Assembly: GCA_951800145.1 (NCBI GenBank)
Contig: CATOJE010000004.1
Location: 31,689 to 95,688 of the forward strand
DNA length: 64,000 nt
Origin: an uncultured Lachnospiraceae bacterium
Lineage (GTDB): Bacteria > Bacillota > Clostridia > Lachnospirales > Lachnospiraceae
Direction of reading: 5' to 3'
Positions 1 to 9,175 of this stretch are shown here, piece after piece. The position numbers were made by a program, and so were the translations under genes. The notes under the pieces are model-generated. The model did no database searches. It saw only the letters and a list, made by a program, of their open reading frames with translations, and was not told the origin of the DNA. Each line of letters opens with the position of its first letter. Positions within the stretch are counted from its first letter, which is position 1.

Positions 1-387
1 CTGGACCAGCTCCGGGATGCCATGCCTGGGGAGCCCATCCGGGAAAAGCTTCTCCGCCTGGATACGATTTTGGAGCGATTGTTCCTTGTGTTAAAGAAGC
101 ACCCGGATCAGCTGGACGAGCTTGAGCGGTTTATGGAATATTATCTTCCCACCACAGTGAAGCTGGTGACAGCGTATCAGGAGTTTTCTGAGGTGGAATT
201 CCCGGGGGAGAATATTAATCAAGGAAAGCAGGAGATTGAGGAGACATTAGAGACCATCAACGATGCCTTTGAAAAGCTTCTGGATGATATTTATGAGGAC
301 ACAGCCTTTGACGTGCTCACGGATGTGTCGGTGCTTCAGTCCATGCTGGCAAGAGACGGGCTGACAGAGCCGGAATTAAGAAGCTGA
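1..387 (+). CDS. xpaC: XpaC-like protein, C-terminal part (5' end outside window)
   Basis: The frame is open from base 1 and ends at TGA 385-387, so this is the 3' part of a longer gene. The visible ~128 residues are acidic and helical, with no membrane segment or signal. They resemble the C-terminal half of the XpaC family (named for 5-bromo-4-chloroindolyl phosphate hydrolysis; true role unclear). The best support is context: a TelA/YaaN-type gene follows after 20 bases, the same order as xpaC-yaaN in Bacillus. An in-frame ATG at 22 could be mistaken for a start, but the reading frame continues upstream of it. The identity is a family-level inference; the truncation is only the window edge. 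Confidence 0.65.
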   Translation: MDQLRDAMPGEPIREKLLRLDTILERLFLVLKKHPDQLDELERFMEYYLPTTVKLVTAYQEFSEVEFPGENINQGKQEIEETLETINDAFEKLLDDIYEDTAFDVLTDVSVLQSMLARDGLTEPELRS

Positions 388-407
388 GGGAAATGGAGGA
401 ACGATAT

Positions 408-1559
408 ATGGAACAGCCAGAATTAACATTAGAGCCCTTCTTTCAGGAAGAAAGGCAGGAGATAGAAGTCCGGCAGGAGAGGGCTCTTAAGGAGGAGCCA
501 GAGCCTCAGGTGGTGTTAAGTGATGAGGAGCAGCAGATGGTGGATGCATTTGCTGCGAAGATTGACCTGAATAATTCAAATATGGTTTTACAGTATGGCG
601 CCGGGGCCCAGAAAAAGATTGCGGATTTTTCGGAGACAGCTCTGGGCCATATGAAGACCAAGGATCTGGGGGAAATCGGCCAGATTTTAACGGATATGGT
701 TGGAGAGCTAAGGACCATGGAGGCAGAGGAGGAAAAGGGATTCCTTGGTATATTTAAAAAGAAGGGGAATCCGCTTATGAGCCGCAGAGCTAAGTATGAG
801 AAGGCCCAGACCCATATTAACCAGGTCTGTAAGGTGCTGGAGGGCCATCAGGTTCAGCTGCTGAAGGATGTGGCCACCATGGATCGGATGTATCAGATGA
901 ACCTGTCCTATCTGAAGGAGCTTTCTATGTACATCCTGGCAGGGAAAAAGAAGCTTAGGGAGGCTATGGAGATTCAGCTTCCCCAGGCAGTGGAGAAGGC
1001 CAGGATGTCCGGACTTCCTGAGGATACCCAGGCGGCCAATGATCTGGCAGGATTGTGCAACCGGTTTGAGAAAAAGCTTCATGATCTGGAGCTGACCCGG
1101 ACCGTATCGCTCCAGATGGCGCCTCAGATTCGCCTGATTCAAAATAATGACACTATGATGTCAGAGAAAATCCAGTCCACTCTGGTGAATACCATCCCCC
1201 TCTGGAAGACCCAGATGGTGCTGGCAGCAGGGCTGAACCACTCTGCCCAGGCGGCCAGGGCCCAGCAGCAGGTTTCCGATGCCACCAATGAGCTGTTAAA
1301 GAAGAATGCTCAGATGCTAAAGACGGCTACCCTGGAGACGGCCAGGGAATCAGAGCGTGGAATCGTGGATATGGAGACCTTAAAGCAGACCAATCAGATG
1401 CTGATTTCCACCTTAGACGATGTGATGAAAATCCAGGAGGAGGGGCGGATGAAGCGTCGGGATGCAGAGCAGGAGCTGGGACGGATAGAGGAGGAATTAA
1501 GGCAGAAGCTTCTGGCCATGAGTATGAGCCAGGACAGCCGCAAAATGCAGAATGGATAA
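408..1559 (+). CDS. telA: TelA/YaaN-family toxic anion resistance protein
   Basis: Cytosolic, highly charged protein of 383 residues, the usual TelA size, rich in Glu, Lys and Gln and predicted mostly coiled-coil. It has no signal peptide or membrane span. TelA proteins were named for tellurite resistance; their biochemical role is unsettled, and a link to envelope stress is often suggested. I chose the ATG at 408 because GGAGG at 395-399 lies 8 bases upstream; an in-frame ATG at 393 overlaps that site and would add five residues. It follows the xpaC-like gene as in Bacillus and overlaps recQ by 8 bases, so the three are probably co-transcribed. Confidence 0.85.
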   Translation: MEQPELTLEPFFQEERQEIEVRQERALKEEPEPQVVLSDEEQQMVDAFAAKIDLNNSNMVLQYGAGAQKKIADFSETALGHMKTKDLGEIGQILTDMVGELRTMEAEEEKGFLGIFKKKGNPLMSRRAKYEKAQTHINQVCKVLEGHQVQLLKDVATMDRMYQMNLSYLKELSMYILAGKKKLREAMEIQLPQAVEKARMSGLPEDTQAANDLAGLCNRFEKKLHDLELTRTVSLQMAPQIRLIQNNDTMMSEKIQSTLVNTIPLWKTQMVLAAGLNHSAQAARAQQQVSDATNELLKKNAQMLKTATLETARESERGIVDMETLKQTNQMLISTLDDVMKIQEEGRMKRRDAEQELGRIEEELRQKLLAMSMSQDSRKMQNG

Positions 1560-3420
1560 ATACGAAATTTTAAAAAAGTACTTTGGATATGATTCCTTCC
1601 GGCATGCCCAGGAGGAATTGATCGACGGAATTCTGGGAGGAAGAGACACCCTGGGAATTATGCCTACCGGGGCAGGAAAGTCGCTGTGCTACCAGATTCC
1701 GGCCCTGATGCTGGAGGGAATTACCCTGGTGATCTCCCCCTTGATTTCTCTTATGAAGGATCAGGTGTCTGCTTTAAACCAGGCGGGGATCCACGCGGCC
1801 TATTTGAACAGCTCCCTGACGGCAGGCCAATATTATAAGGCGTTAAGCCTGGCAAAGGAGGGACGGTATCCCATCATCTATGTGGCGCCGGAGCGGCTTG
1901 AGAGCGAAGGATTTCTGGATTTTGCTCTGAGCCCTCAGGTGAAGATATCTATGGTGGCGGTGGATGAGGCCCATTGTGTTTCTCAGTGGGGACAGGATTT
2001 CCGCCCATCCTATTTAAAAATTGTGGAGTTTATTCAAAAGCTTCCCTACCGGCCTATTGTCAGCGCTTTTACAGCTACCGCGACCCAGGAGGTACGGGAG
2101 GATATTATCGATATTCTTCTTCTGGAAGACCCAGTTGTGATAACCACCGGGTATGACCGCCCGAATCTTTATCTGGCAGTTCAGTCTCCTAAAAACCGGT
2201 ATGAGGCTCTTCGGCATTACATAGAAACCCGCCCAAATCAATGCGGCATCGTCTACTGCCTTACCAGAAAGCTGGTGGAGGAGGTAAGCGAACGGCTGAT
2301 AAAGGATGGATTTTCCGTCACCCGCTACCACGCAGGCTTAAGTGATGCAGAGCGAAAGCAGAATCAGGATGATTTCATCTACGATCGGATCATGATTATG
2401 GTAGCCACCAATGCCTTCGGCATGGGGATTGATAAGTCCAATGTGCGCTATGTGGTTCATTATAATATGCCAAAGAGCTTAGAAGCCTATTTCCAGGAAA
2501 TCGGAAGGGCTGGCAGAGACGGGGAGCCGGCAGAGTGCATCCTGCTTTATGGCGGGCAGGATGTGATCACAAATCAGTTTTTTATAGATCACAATCAGGA
2601 TAACCAGGAGCTGGATGAGATGACCAGGAAGCTGGTGGCAGAGCGGGACCGGGAGCGGTTAAGAAAGATGACCTTTTACTGCTTTACCAATGACTGCCTG
2701 AGGGATTATATTCTTCGGTATTTTGGAGAATATGGGAAAAATTACTGCGGAAACTGCTCCAGCTGCCTGACCCAGTTTGAGTCCGTGGATGTAACTGAGA
2801 TGGCCAGGGCGATTTTAGGCTGTGTGGAAGCCTGCCGCCAGCGCTATGGGACCACCGTGATTTTAGATACCGTCCATGGAGCAAACACGGCAAAGATCCG
2901 CAGCTATGGCATGGATCGGAATCCCCATTACGGGAAGCTTGCCAAGATCCCCATGTATCGGCTGAGGCAGATCTTAAATTACCTGCAGCTGAAGGAATAT
3001 CTTCTGGTAACACCGGATGAATATGCCATTGTGAAGCTGACTGGAAAATCCAGAGAGATTCTGGAGGGAACCTGCCAGCTTACCATGAAGCTGGCGAAGG
3101 AGGCAGAGCCCTCTGGAAAGGCGAAGGAAAGCGGAAGGGGAGGCGCCAGGTCAGGAAAGGGGAGCCCGGCAGAGGGCATCAAGGGAGAGGAGAAGCTATT
3201 TGAGGCCCTCAGGACACTCCGGATGGAGATCGCAAGGGAGGAGAAGGTGCCGCCCTATATCGTATTTTCCGATAAGACCCTGGCACATATGTGTGTGATT
3301 AAGCCGAAAACCAGGGAGGAGATGCTGCTGGTTTCCGGCGTGGGGGATTTTAAAGTAAAGAAATATGGAGAACGCTTTTTAGCAGGGATTGCAGAGTACA
3401 GCAAAGGAGGTTCGGAATGA
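1552..3420 (+). CDS. recQ: ATP-dependent DNA helicase RecQ
   Basis: Superfamily 2 3'-5' DNA helicase of 622 residues acting in recombinational repair. Visible motifs are Walker A (TGAGKS, about residues 39-44), the DEAH box (D138-H141) followed by CVSQWGQDFRP, the motif III region SAFTATAT, and motif VI QEIGRAGRDG. A Cys cluster (CFTNDC, later CGNCSSC) forms the RecQ zinc-binding region, followed by a winged-helix RQC segment. The last ~80 residues look like an HRDC domain (VSGVGDFKVKKYG), which binds DNA. Length and order match bacterial RecQ. It overlaps telA by 8 bases and the next gene by 4 bases. Confidence 0.95.
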   Translation: MDKYEILKKYFGYDSFRHAQEELIDGILGGRDTLGIMPTGAGKSLCYQIPALMLEGITLVISPLISLMKDQVSALNQAGIHAAYLNSSLTAGQYYKALSLAKEGRYPIIYVAPERLESEGFLDFALSPQVKISMVAVDEAHCVSQWGQDFRPSYLKIVEFIQKLPYRPIVSAFTATATQEVREDIIDILLLEDPVVITTGYDRPNLYLAVQSPKNRYEALRHYIETRPNQCGIVYCLTRKLVEEVSERLIKDGFSVTRYHAGLSDAERKQNQDDFIYDRIMIMVATNAFGMGIDKSNVRYVVHYNMPKSLEAYFQEIGRAGRDGEPAECILLYGGQDVITNQFFIDHNQDNQELDEMTRKLVAERDRERLRKMTFYCFTNDCLRDYILRYFGEYGKNYCGNCSSCLTQFESVDVTEMARAILGCVEACRQRYGTTVILDTVHGANTAKIRSYGMDRNPHYGKLAKIPMYRLRQILNYLQLKEYLLVTPDEYAIVKLTGKSREILEGTCQLTMKLAKEAEPSGKAKESGRGGARSGKGSPAEGIKGEEKLFEALRTLRMEIAREEKVPPYIVFSDKTLAHMCVIKPKTREEMLLVSGVGDFKVKKYGERFLAGIAEYSKGGSE

Positions 3421-4454
3421 AATTGCGGAAAAAGAGGCTGGCGGTGATGGCAGCAGCGGCTGTGCTTGCCCTGTGCCAGATACCATCCCTTCATCAGATG
3501 GCAGAGGTCAGGGCTGAGATACGGCAGGAACAACCGGCTGCACCAGTACAGCTCCACGGAGCTCTTCAGGTAAAGGGGGCGAACCTGATGGATGAAAAGG
3601 GGGAAGCCCTGCGGCTCTGCGGCATGTCTACCCATGGAATTAACTGGTTTCCAGAATATGTAAACTATGAAGCATTCCGCACTTTGCGGGATGACTGGAA
3701 GGTGAACTGCATCCGCCTGGCAATGTACACAGATGAGTATAATGGATACTGCAGCGGCGGAAACCAGGAGGAGCTGAAGAAACTGGTAAAAAATGGTGTT
3801 CAGTATGCTACAGATTTGGGGATGTATGTGATCATTGACTGGCATGTTCTCCATGACCAGGATCCTAATGTTCATAAGAAAGAAGCCATATCCTTTTTTC
3901 AGGAAATGTCCTCCCTCTACCAGGATCAGAAGAATGTTATCTATGAAATCTGCAATGAACCCAACGGCTCCGCCACCTGGGACGGTGTAAAGCGCTATGC
4001 AGAGGAAGTGATACCGGTAATCCGGGCCAATGATCCGGATGGGGTAATTATCGTGGGAACCCCGGTCTGGAGCCAGGAGATCGGCCAGGCGCTGGCATCC
4101 CCATTACAATATGATAATCTTCTGTATGCCCTTCACTTTTATGCGGGCACACATACCGACTGGCTTCGGGAGCGGGTGGAGACCTGTGCAAGCCAGGGGC
4201 TTCCTATCTTTGTCAGTGAGTTTGGAACCTGTGACGCCTCAGGCAGCGGCGGGAACCAGTTTGATGAGAGCCAGAAATGGATGGAGCTGTTGGAGCGGTA
4301 TCATATCAGCTGCTGCGCATGGAATCTGGCAAATAAGGCAGAGACCAGCAGTGTAATCAGCGCCGGATGCCAGAAGCTTTCCGGATGGAGCGAGGCAGAC
4401 TTAAGCGAAAGCGGGAAATGGCTTCGGAATTACTTCCGTCAGGCAGGAAAATAG
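3417..4454 (+). CDS. Secreted glycoside hydrolase family 5 (endoglucanase-like)
   Basis: Single-domain GH5 enzyme of 345 residues with an N-terminal signal peptide: basic residues, a hydrophobic Ala/Leu stretch, probable cleavage near residue 33. It should hydrolyse beta-1,4-linked glucan or a related polysaccharide outside the cell. The GH5 acid/base glutamate is in ICNEPNG (E181) and the nucleophile in FVSEFGT (E268); the family's His-Trp motif appears as IIDWHVL. There is no carbohydrate-binding module, dockerin or sortase signal. AAAGGAGG sits just before the ATG, which overlaps the recQ stop (ATGA). Substrate (cellulose, xyloglucan or mannan) cannot be told from the sequence. Confidence 0.88.
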   Translation: MKLRKKRLAVMAAAAVLALCQIPSLHQMAEVRAEIRQEQPAAPVQLHGALQVKGANLMDEKGEALRLCGMSTHGINWFPEYVNYEAFRTLRDDWKVNCIRLAMYTDEYNGYCSGGNQEELKKLVKNGVQYATDLGMYVIIDWHVLHDQDPNVHKKEAISFFQEMSSLYQDQKNVIYEICNEPNGSATWDGVKRYAEEVIPVIRANDPDGVIIVGTPVWSQEIGQALASPLQYDNLLYALHFYAGTHTDWLRERVETCASQGLPIFVSEFGTCDASGSGGNQFDESQKWMELLERYHISCCAWNLANKAETSSVISAGCQKLSGWSEADLSESGKWLRNYFRQAGK

Positions 4455-4512
4455 GAATAATTCAGGGTAACGTGTCATATTATGTGGAAAACCTTCAGAA
4501 TGGAAGCAGGCC

Positions 4513-5046
4513 ATGTGGATATCCTTTTTAATCTGGCTGTCATCAGGGCTGATAAATTTTGCTGTATTTTATATCATTGGATTCGGGCTGCTGGCAAAGC
4601 GGCCGGTATTTGACGACTTTTTATCCGGAGCCAGGGAGGGGATGAAAACGACAATACAGCTGTTTCCCACCCTGGCCGGGCTCTTAGTATCCATCGGGGT
4701 GCTGAGAGCCTCAGGCTTTCTGGATTTCTTAGGACAGGTGCTTTACGGGCCCGCAGAGCTTTTGCACATACCAGCAGAATTAGTGCCCATCTCCCTTTTG
4801 CGGCTGGTCTCGAATTCAGCGGCAACTGGATTAATGCTGGATATCTTTAAGGAGCATGGGCCGGACAGCGGCCTGGGGATGATGGCATCTCTGCTGCTAA
4901 GCAGTACAGAGACCTGCTTTTATTGCCTTAGTATTTATTATGGAAGTATTGGGATCCGAAAGATTCGGTATACCCTGGCGGGGGCGCTTTTGGCTACCGC
5001 TGTGGGGATCGGGGTCAGCGTATATCTGGGGGGAAGGCTGGGATGA
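4513..5046 (+). CDS. spmB: Spore maturation protein B (SpmB-like)
   Basis: Small integral membrane protein of 177 residues, nearly all hydrophobic helices, carrying the nucleoside-recognition (Gate) domain pattern: RLVSNSAATG, HGPDSGLG, SSTETCFYCLSIYYG and a closing GIRKIRY. These match SpmB, which in Bacillus works with SpmA in dehydrating the spore core. Length is normal for SpmB. SpmA is normally encoded immediately upstream, but here the upstream gene is the GH5 hydrolase and no spmA lies in the window. A GGAAG sequence precedes the ATG. An SpmB-like permease with another substrate is the alternative. Confidence 0.8.
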   Translation: MWISFLIWLSSGLINFAVFYIIGFGLLAKRPVFDDFLSGAREGMKTTIQLFPTLAGLLVSIGVLRASGFLDFLGQVLYGPAELLHIPAELVPISLLRLVSNSAATGLMLDIFKEHGPDSGLGMMASLLLSSTETCFYCLSIYYGSIGIRKIRYTLAGALLATAVGIGVSVYLGGRLG

Positions 5047-5139
5047 GTCATAACCTGCGTTTAAAATATTGCAAAATTTAACGTTGTCGGATATAATCGA
5101 GGGTATTGGATGTGTATGATGCGGAAAGGATAATGGGCT

Positions 5140-6564
5140 ATGGAAGAAAAGGAACAGAATATAGAGAAATACAACACATTCCGGAAGCAATATCCGGAAT
5201 TTATTTATGATGGGTATGAGCTCCTGGAGGAGGAAGAGGAGCTTAAGATCCGCTACCATTTTCAAATTCCCGGGCTGGCAAGATTTTCACCTTCTTGGAG
5301 CTTTCCCAGGAGAGGGAAGCAGAAGAAGGCGCTGAGGGAGGCTTTTGTTTTTTCCCTGGGGATGGTAGAGCTGATCAGCTACTGGAAGATTACCTGCTCG
5401 CCTCATGTGGTGGTGAAGGCAGGCCATTTGAGTCAGGAACAGATCCGGTGGTGGAAGGAATTGTATTTTCATGGCTTGGGCGAATTTTTTTATGTAAATC
5501 AAATAAGAGATGTGGATCCGGAGCAGTTTATGGAGATTACAGTATGCTCTGGATCTCAGGAGGAGCAGGGAGAGCCTGGGGCAGAGGAAGGGGATAAGGG
5601 TTTTAATTCTGGAGAGATGGGAAGGGCGCTGGTTCCCATTGGCGGCGGGAAGGATTCGGCGGTTACCCTGGAGCTTCTGAAGGAAGCGGGTGTATCCTGC
5701 TATGGGTATGTGATTAATCCCAGGGGGGCGACCATCCAAACGGCCGAGGCGGCCGGGATTCCAAATGAGCAGATGATCCTGGTGAAGCGGACGCTGGATA
5801 AAAACATGCTGGAGCTGAACCGCCAGGGATTTTTAAATGGACATACCCCTTTTTCTGCCATTGTAGCCTTTTCCTCATTGATTGCAGCAGAGCTTTACAG
5901 CCTGCCCTATATCGCCCTGTCCAATGAATCCAGTGCAAATGAAAGCACCATATCCGGCAGCACGGTGAACCACCAGTATTCCAAAAGCTTTCCCTTTGAG
6001 AAGGCATTTCACCAGTATACCAGAAGCTATCTTCCGGGAAGCTGCTACTATTTCAGCCTGCTGCGGCCCTTAAGTGAATTTCAGATTGCCCGGTATTTTG
6101 CCGGGAAGAAACAGTATCACACTATTTTCCGCAGCTGTAATGTGGGGAGTAAGGAGGATGCCTGGTGCGGGCATTGTCCCAAATGCCTGTTTGTCTGCCT
6201 GATCCTCTCCCCGTTTTTAAGCAGGGAGGAGGTAGTGCGTATTTTCGGCAGGGATATGCTGGAGGATGAAGCTCTTTATCCCCTTTTAGAGAAGCTTACC
6301 GGGCTTTTAGAGGAGAAGCCCTTTGAGTGTGTGGGAAGCCGGGAGGAAGTAAATACAGCCATTGCGCTGACCATCCAAAGGCTGGAGAGGGAGAAGGAGC
6401 CCCTGCCAAAGCTTTTGGAGCGATACAAAAAAACCGGCCTTTATGGCCGCTATCACAGGCATGGTGAAAGGCTTCTGCGATATTTTGATGAGGAAAACTT
6501 AGTTCCTGAGCCATGGAAGAGCCTGGTGCGGGAGCGCTGCCTGGGGGATGTGGAGGAAGCATAG
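5140..6564 (+). CDS. murL: MurL-like UDP-MurNAc-L-Ala-L-Glu epimerase
   Basis: Protein of 474 residues with a PP-loop ATP-pyrophosphatase-type motif GGGKDS (168-173) after an N-terminal ~165-residue region, and a Cys-rich segment near residues 330-350 (CNVGSK, WCGHCPKCLFVC). This matches MurL, described in Xanthomonas, which uses ATP to epimerise the terminal L-Glu of UDP-MurNAc-L-Ala-L-Glu to D-Glu, bypassing glutamate racemase. The murD-type gene starts 3 bases after the stop, exactly the partner expected (MurD2 adds L-Glu). An AAAGGA site lies 9 bases before the ATG. Family assignment is from sequence appearance; enzyme activity is inferred. Confidence 0.82.
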   Translation: MEEKEQNIEKYNTFRKQYPEFIYDGYELLEEEEELKIRYHFQIPGLARFSPSWSFPRRGKQKKALREAFVFSLGMVELISYWKITCSPHVVVKAGHLSQEQIRWWKELYFHGLGEFFYVNQIRDVDPEQFMEITVCSGSQEEQGEPGAEEGDKGFNSGEMGRALVPIGGGKDSAVTLELLKEAGVSCYGYVINPRGATIQTAEAAGIPNEQMILVKRTLDKNMLELNRQGFLNGHTPFSAIVAFSSLIAAELYSLPYIALSNESSANESTISGSTVNHQYSKSFPFEKAFHQYTRSYLPGSCYYFSLLRPLSEFQIARYFAGKKQYHTIFRSCNVGSKEDAWCGHCPKCLFVCLILSPFLSREEVVRIFGRDMLEDEALYPLLEKLTGLLEEKPFECVGSREEVNTAIALTIQRLEREKEPLPKLLERYKKTGLYGRYHRHGERLLRYFDEENLVPEPWKSLVRERCLGDVEEA

Positions 6565-6567
6565 ACT

Positions 6568-7926
6568 ATGACAGGGATAGACCCTTTTATAAAAGGGAAG
6601 AAAGTACTGATTTTAGGATTTGGCAGAGAGGGAGCGTCTACCTTCCGGTTTTTGATGGAAGGTAAAGCCTATCAGGAGCTGGCAGTGGCGGATCAGGAGG
6701 ATAAATCGGATCAGCTTCCGGAGGGGATCCCCTTTATCACCGGCCCGGATTATCAAAGGGCTATGGATCAATATGAGGTTGTTTTTAAAAGCCCAGGGAT
6801 TGTGCTGGAGAGGCCGCTGGAGGAGTACCGCTGCAGGATTCTCTCCCAGACAGAGGTTTTCTTCCACTTGTACCGGGATCAAATCATCGGGATTACCGGG
6901 ACAAAGGGGAAGAGCACCACAGCGACGCTGCTGTACCATATTTTAAAGTCCGCGGGACGCAGGACGATTCTGGCAGGAAATATCGGGATTCCTGCCTTTG
7001 ACCATATGGATGAGATCCAGGAGGATACGGAGATTGTGTTTGAATTATCCTGCCATCAGCTGGAGTATATTCAAGAGTCCCCCCATATCAGCGTCCTCTT
7101 GAATATTCATGAGGAGCATTTGGATCATTACGGCACCATGGAGCGGTATGTGGCAGCAAAGGAGCAGATTTACCGGAACCAAAAAAGGGAAGATATTCTG
7201 TTCTGTAATCGTCAGTGTGCTCCGGGAAGGGGCAGCTGCCGCGCAAGGGTGATTTTAGTGGAGGACTTTGGGCAGGAGGCCAGGGGCGCAGGCCAGATGG
7301 GGGCTGACAGCATCGGGCTTTTTGGCCAGGAGATCAGCTGGGGGCCGGATTGCTTTTCCATCCCTGGCTTGGAGATTCATCTGCTGGGCCATCACAATTA
7401 TTTTGATATTGCCTTTGTATATGGGGTTTGCAAATTAAAGGGTATTTCCCATGAGGAATTTTTAGAAGGCCTGCGGACCTATGAGCCACTTCCCCACCGG
7501 CTGCAGTTTTTAGGAGAAAAGGAGGGAATCCGCTATTACGATGATTCCATTTCCACCATTGGGAATACCACAATCCAGGCGCTGGAAACGCTGAAGGATG
7601 CGGATACGGTTCTTATCGGCGGTATGGATCGGGGGATTGACTACAGGGATCTGATTGAATATTTATCTGCCAGCACAGTAGCACACATTATCCTGATGGA
7701 GGACACAGGGAAGAGAATATACCAGGAAATCCGGTCACAGTATCCGGAATTTCGGAACCCGGAGCGGCTTTCTCTTGCAGTGCACTTAGAGGATGCAGTT
7801 TGCCGGGCAAAGGCCCTTACCAGAAAAGGGAAAAGCTGCGTTCTGTCCCCGGCAGCAGCCAGCTATGGGATATTCCGAAATTTTGAGGCGAGGGGCGAGG
7901 CTTTTAAAAATATGGTTTTGTCCTGA
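6568..7926 (+). CDS. murD2: MurD-type ligase, probably L-glutamate-adding MurD2
   Basis: Mur ligase of 452 residues. It shows an N-terminal Rossmann-like domain (VLILGFGREG), the ATP-binding loop GTKGKST (111-117), a central domain with NIHEEHLDHYGT, and a C-terminal domain with the YDDSISTIGNT motif. It joins glutamate to UDP-MurNAc-L-Ala in the cytoplasm. Because it sits 3 bases behind murL, it probably belongs to the MurD2 type that adds L-Glu, leaving epimerisation to MurL. Standard D-Glu-adding MurD is the alternative; primary sequence alone does not settle which. Translation is coupled or reinitiated from GGAGGAAG within the murL 3' end. Confidence 0.85.
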   Translation: MTGIDPFIKGKKVLILGFGREGASTFRFLMEGKAYQELAVADQEDKSDQLPEGIPFITGPDYQRAMDQYEVVFKSPGIVLERPLEEYRCRILSQTEVFFHLYRDQIIGITGTKGKSTTATLLYHILKSAGRRTILAGNIGIPAFDHMDEIQEDTEIVFELSCHQLEYIQESPHISVLLNIHEEHLDHYGTMERYVAAKEQIYRNQKREDILFCNRQCAPGRGSCRARVILVEDFGQEARGAGQMGADSIGLFGQEISWGPDCFSIPGLEIHLLGHHNYFDIAFVYGVCKLKGISHEEFLEGLRTYEPLPHRLQFLGEKEGIRYYDDSISTIGNTTIQALETLKDADTVLIGGMDRGIDYRDLIEYLSASTVAHIILMEDTGKRIYQEIRSQYPEFRNPERLSLAVHLEDAVCRAKALTRKGKSCVLSPAAASYGIFRNFEARGEAFKNMVLS

Positions 7927-7976
7927 CAGGATCTTCATTATTTCATAAAAAATGGAAAATATCACAAAAAAATCAC

Positions 7977-8005
7977 AACCTTTTAAGAATTTTATAAGGT
8001 TTTTC
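7977..8005 (+). terminator. Weak intrinsic terminator after murD2
   Basis: AACCTT (start 7977) pairs with AAGGTT ending in five T's, across an AT-rich loop. The stem is short, so the call is tentative. It lies between the murD2 stop and the promoter of the MarR gene. Confidence 0.4.
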
Positions 8006-8008
8006 TGG

Positions 8009-8037
8009 TTGTGAAACTTGAAAAAATCATGTATAAT
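8009..8037 (+). promoter_or_regulatory. Sigma-A type promoter of the MarR-family gene
   Basis: TTGTGA (8009-8014) and a consensus TATAAT (8032-8037) are separated by exactly 17 bases. Transcription would start near 8044, giving a ~68-base leader before the GTG start of the MarR gene. Confidence 0.7.
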
Positions 8038-8111
8038 CAGCAGGTACGCGAAACACAGACAAGTAAATTCCGGATAAGCCGGAAAAGCGAACGCTGGGAA
8101 AGGGAACACGC

Positions 8112-8564
8112 GTGGACAGTTACGGAGCATTAAATGAGGCATTGGTAAATCTATTTCGGGATATATTAGAGATCGAGGAAAAAGCGCTGGCGATTTCTGA
8201 GTTTAAGGATCTCACGAATAATGATTTGCATGTGATTGAGGCAATCGGCATCGGCCAGCCCAAGAATATGTCTGCAATCGCCAAGGTTTTATCTGTCACT
8301 GTAGGTACTCTTACCATAGCTATGAACAGCTTGGTAAAAAAGGGGTATGTGACGCGGGAAAGGGGTCAGACGGACCGGCGGGTGGTATATATTTCCCTTT
8401 CAGAAAGGGGAAAGGCAGCATACCGGCATCATGAAAGGTTTCATCAGGAGATGATACAAAGCGTGATGAGCGAGATGACAGGAGAAGAGCTGGGAGCGCT
8501 GACAAAGGCCCTGACGGTATTAAATCAGTGGTTTCGAAAAAAAGAGAATACGTGTATCGGATGA
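8112..8564 (+). CDS. MarR-family transcriptional regulator (FabT-like)
   Basis: Winged-helix regulator of 150 residues, the usual MarR length. The recognition region is MSAIAKVLSVTVGTLTIAMNSL followed by the wing RERGQTDRRVVYISLSERG. MarR proteins act as dimers and release DNA on ligand binding. The sequence resembles the FabT subgroup, which controls fatty-acid synthesis in Firmicutes, but no fab gene is nearby, so its targets are unknown. The start is GTG at 8112; the upstream purine-rich stretch is a fair ribosome binding site. The next gene, a lipoprotein, starts 14 bases after the stop and is probably in the same transcript. Confidence 0.8.
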   Translation: MDSYGALNEALVNLFRDILEIEEKALAISEFKDLTNNDLHVIEAIGIGQPKNMSAIAKVLSVTVGTLTIAMNSLVKKGYVTRERGQTDRRVVYISLSERGKAAYRHHERFHQEMIQSVMSEMTGEELGALTKALTVLNQWFRKKENTCIG

Positions 8565-8578
8565 AGGAGGCTAACTTT

Positions 8579-9142
8579 ATGAAAAAATTCTTTGTGTGTT
8601 TGTTATCCGCGATGATGGCGGTGTCCTTAGCAGCATGTACGCCTACCAAGGTAGACGATCAGCAGCAGCAGGAGACCACCATGCCGCCTACCACAGAAGC
8701 ATTTAAAGCGGATACCATGGAAATCCGCAACAGCGGGAATGAGGATCTGCCGGAGATGGCTACGGTTTCGATCTACCGCATCAGCAAGAACCGGATCGGC
8801 CTGATCCAGGAGATGGACGGGTTAGAGACGGAGGAGCTGGAGGCCCAGGGTATTATCGATTTATTAATCAGCTACGGTGTTCTGGAGGAAGGAACCCAAG
8901 CAGTCAGCTTTGAGCAGACCGATGATAAGGCAGTTCTTAACTTAAACCAGATCACCAGCCAGGAGGATCCCAAGGAGATTCGTCTGGTGGTAGAATCCCT
9001 GGTGAATACCTTCACGGAGAATTATGAGCTGGAGGGCGGCCTGATCCTTCAGGAGAATGGCTCGGTTTATACCATCGATTCCGTTCCCTCTGAGGATGAC
9101 GGTTCCATGTTTTATAATGACGAGTACCGGAAGCTGGATTAA
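8579..9142 (+). CDS. Lipoprotein with possible GerMN-like domain
   Basis: Exported lipoprotein of 187 residues. The ATG at 8579 follows AAGGAGG by 8 bases; an upstream in-frame ATG at 8528 lies inside the MarR gene and is rejected. The N-terminus MKKFF plus a hydrophobic stretch ends in the lipobox LAAC (Cys about residue 20), so it should be anchored on the outer face of the membrane. After a Gln/Thr/Pro linker, the rest (about 60-185) has the alternating pattern seen in GerMN domains of spore-associated proteins. That domain call is tentative. A strong terminator follows. Confidence 0.6.
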   Translation: MKKFFVCLLSAMMAVSLAACTPTKVDDQQQQETTMPPTTEAFKADTMEIRNSGNEDLPEMATVSIYRISKNRIGLIQEMDGLETEELEAQGIIDLLISYGVLEEGTQAVSFEQTDDKAVLNLNQITSQEDPKEIRLVVESLVNTFTENYELEGGLILQENGSVYTIDSVPSEDDGSMFYNDEYRKLD

Positions 9143-9175
9143 TGGATTGCCCACCAGTATGGTGGGAATTGAATG

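Noticed and set aside
3255..3875. Open frame of 206 codons on the minus strand across the recQ/GH5 junction
   Set aside because: Antisense to two well-supported genes, no ribosome binding site, no recognisable domain and His/Leu/Ser-rich shadow composition.
8009..8111. FabT-type operator upstream of the MarR-family gene
   Set aside because: No clear inverted repeat of the FabT kind could be placed in the leader, and no fatty-acid genes follow.
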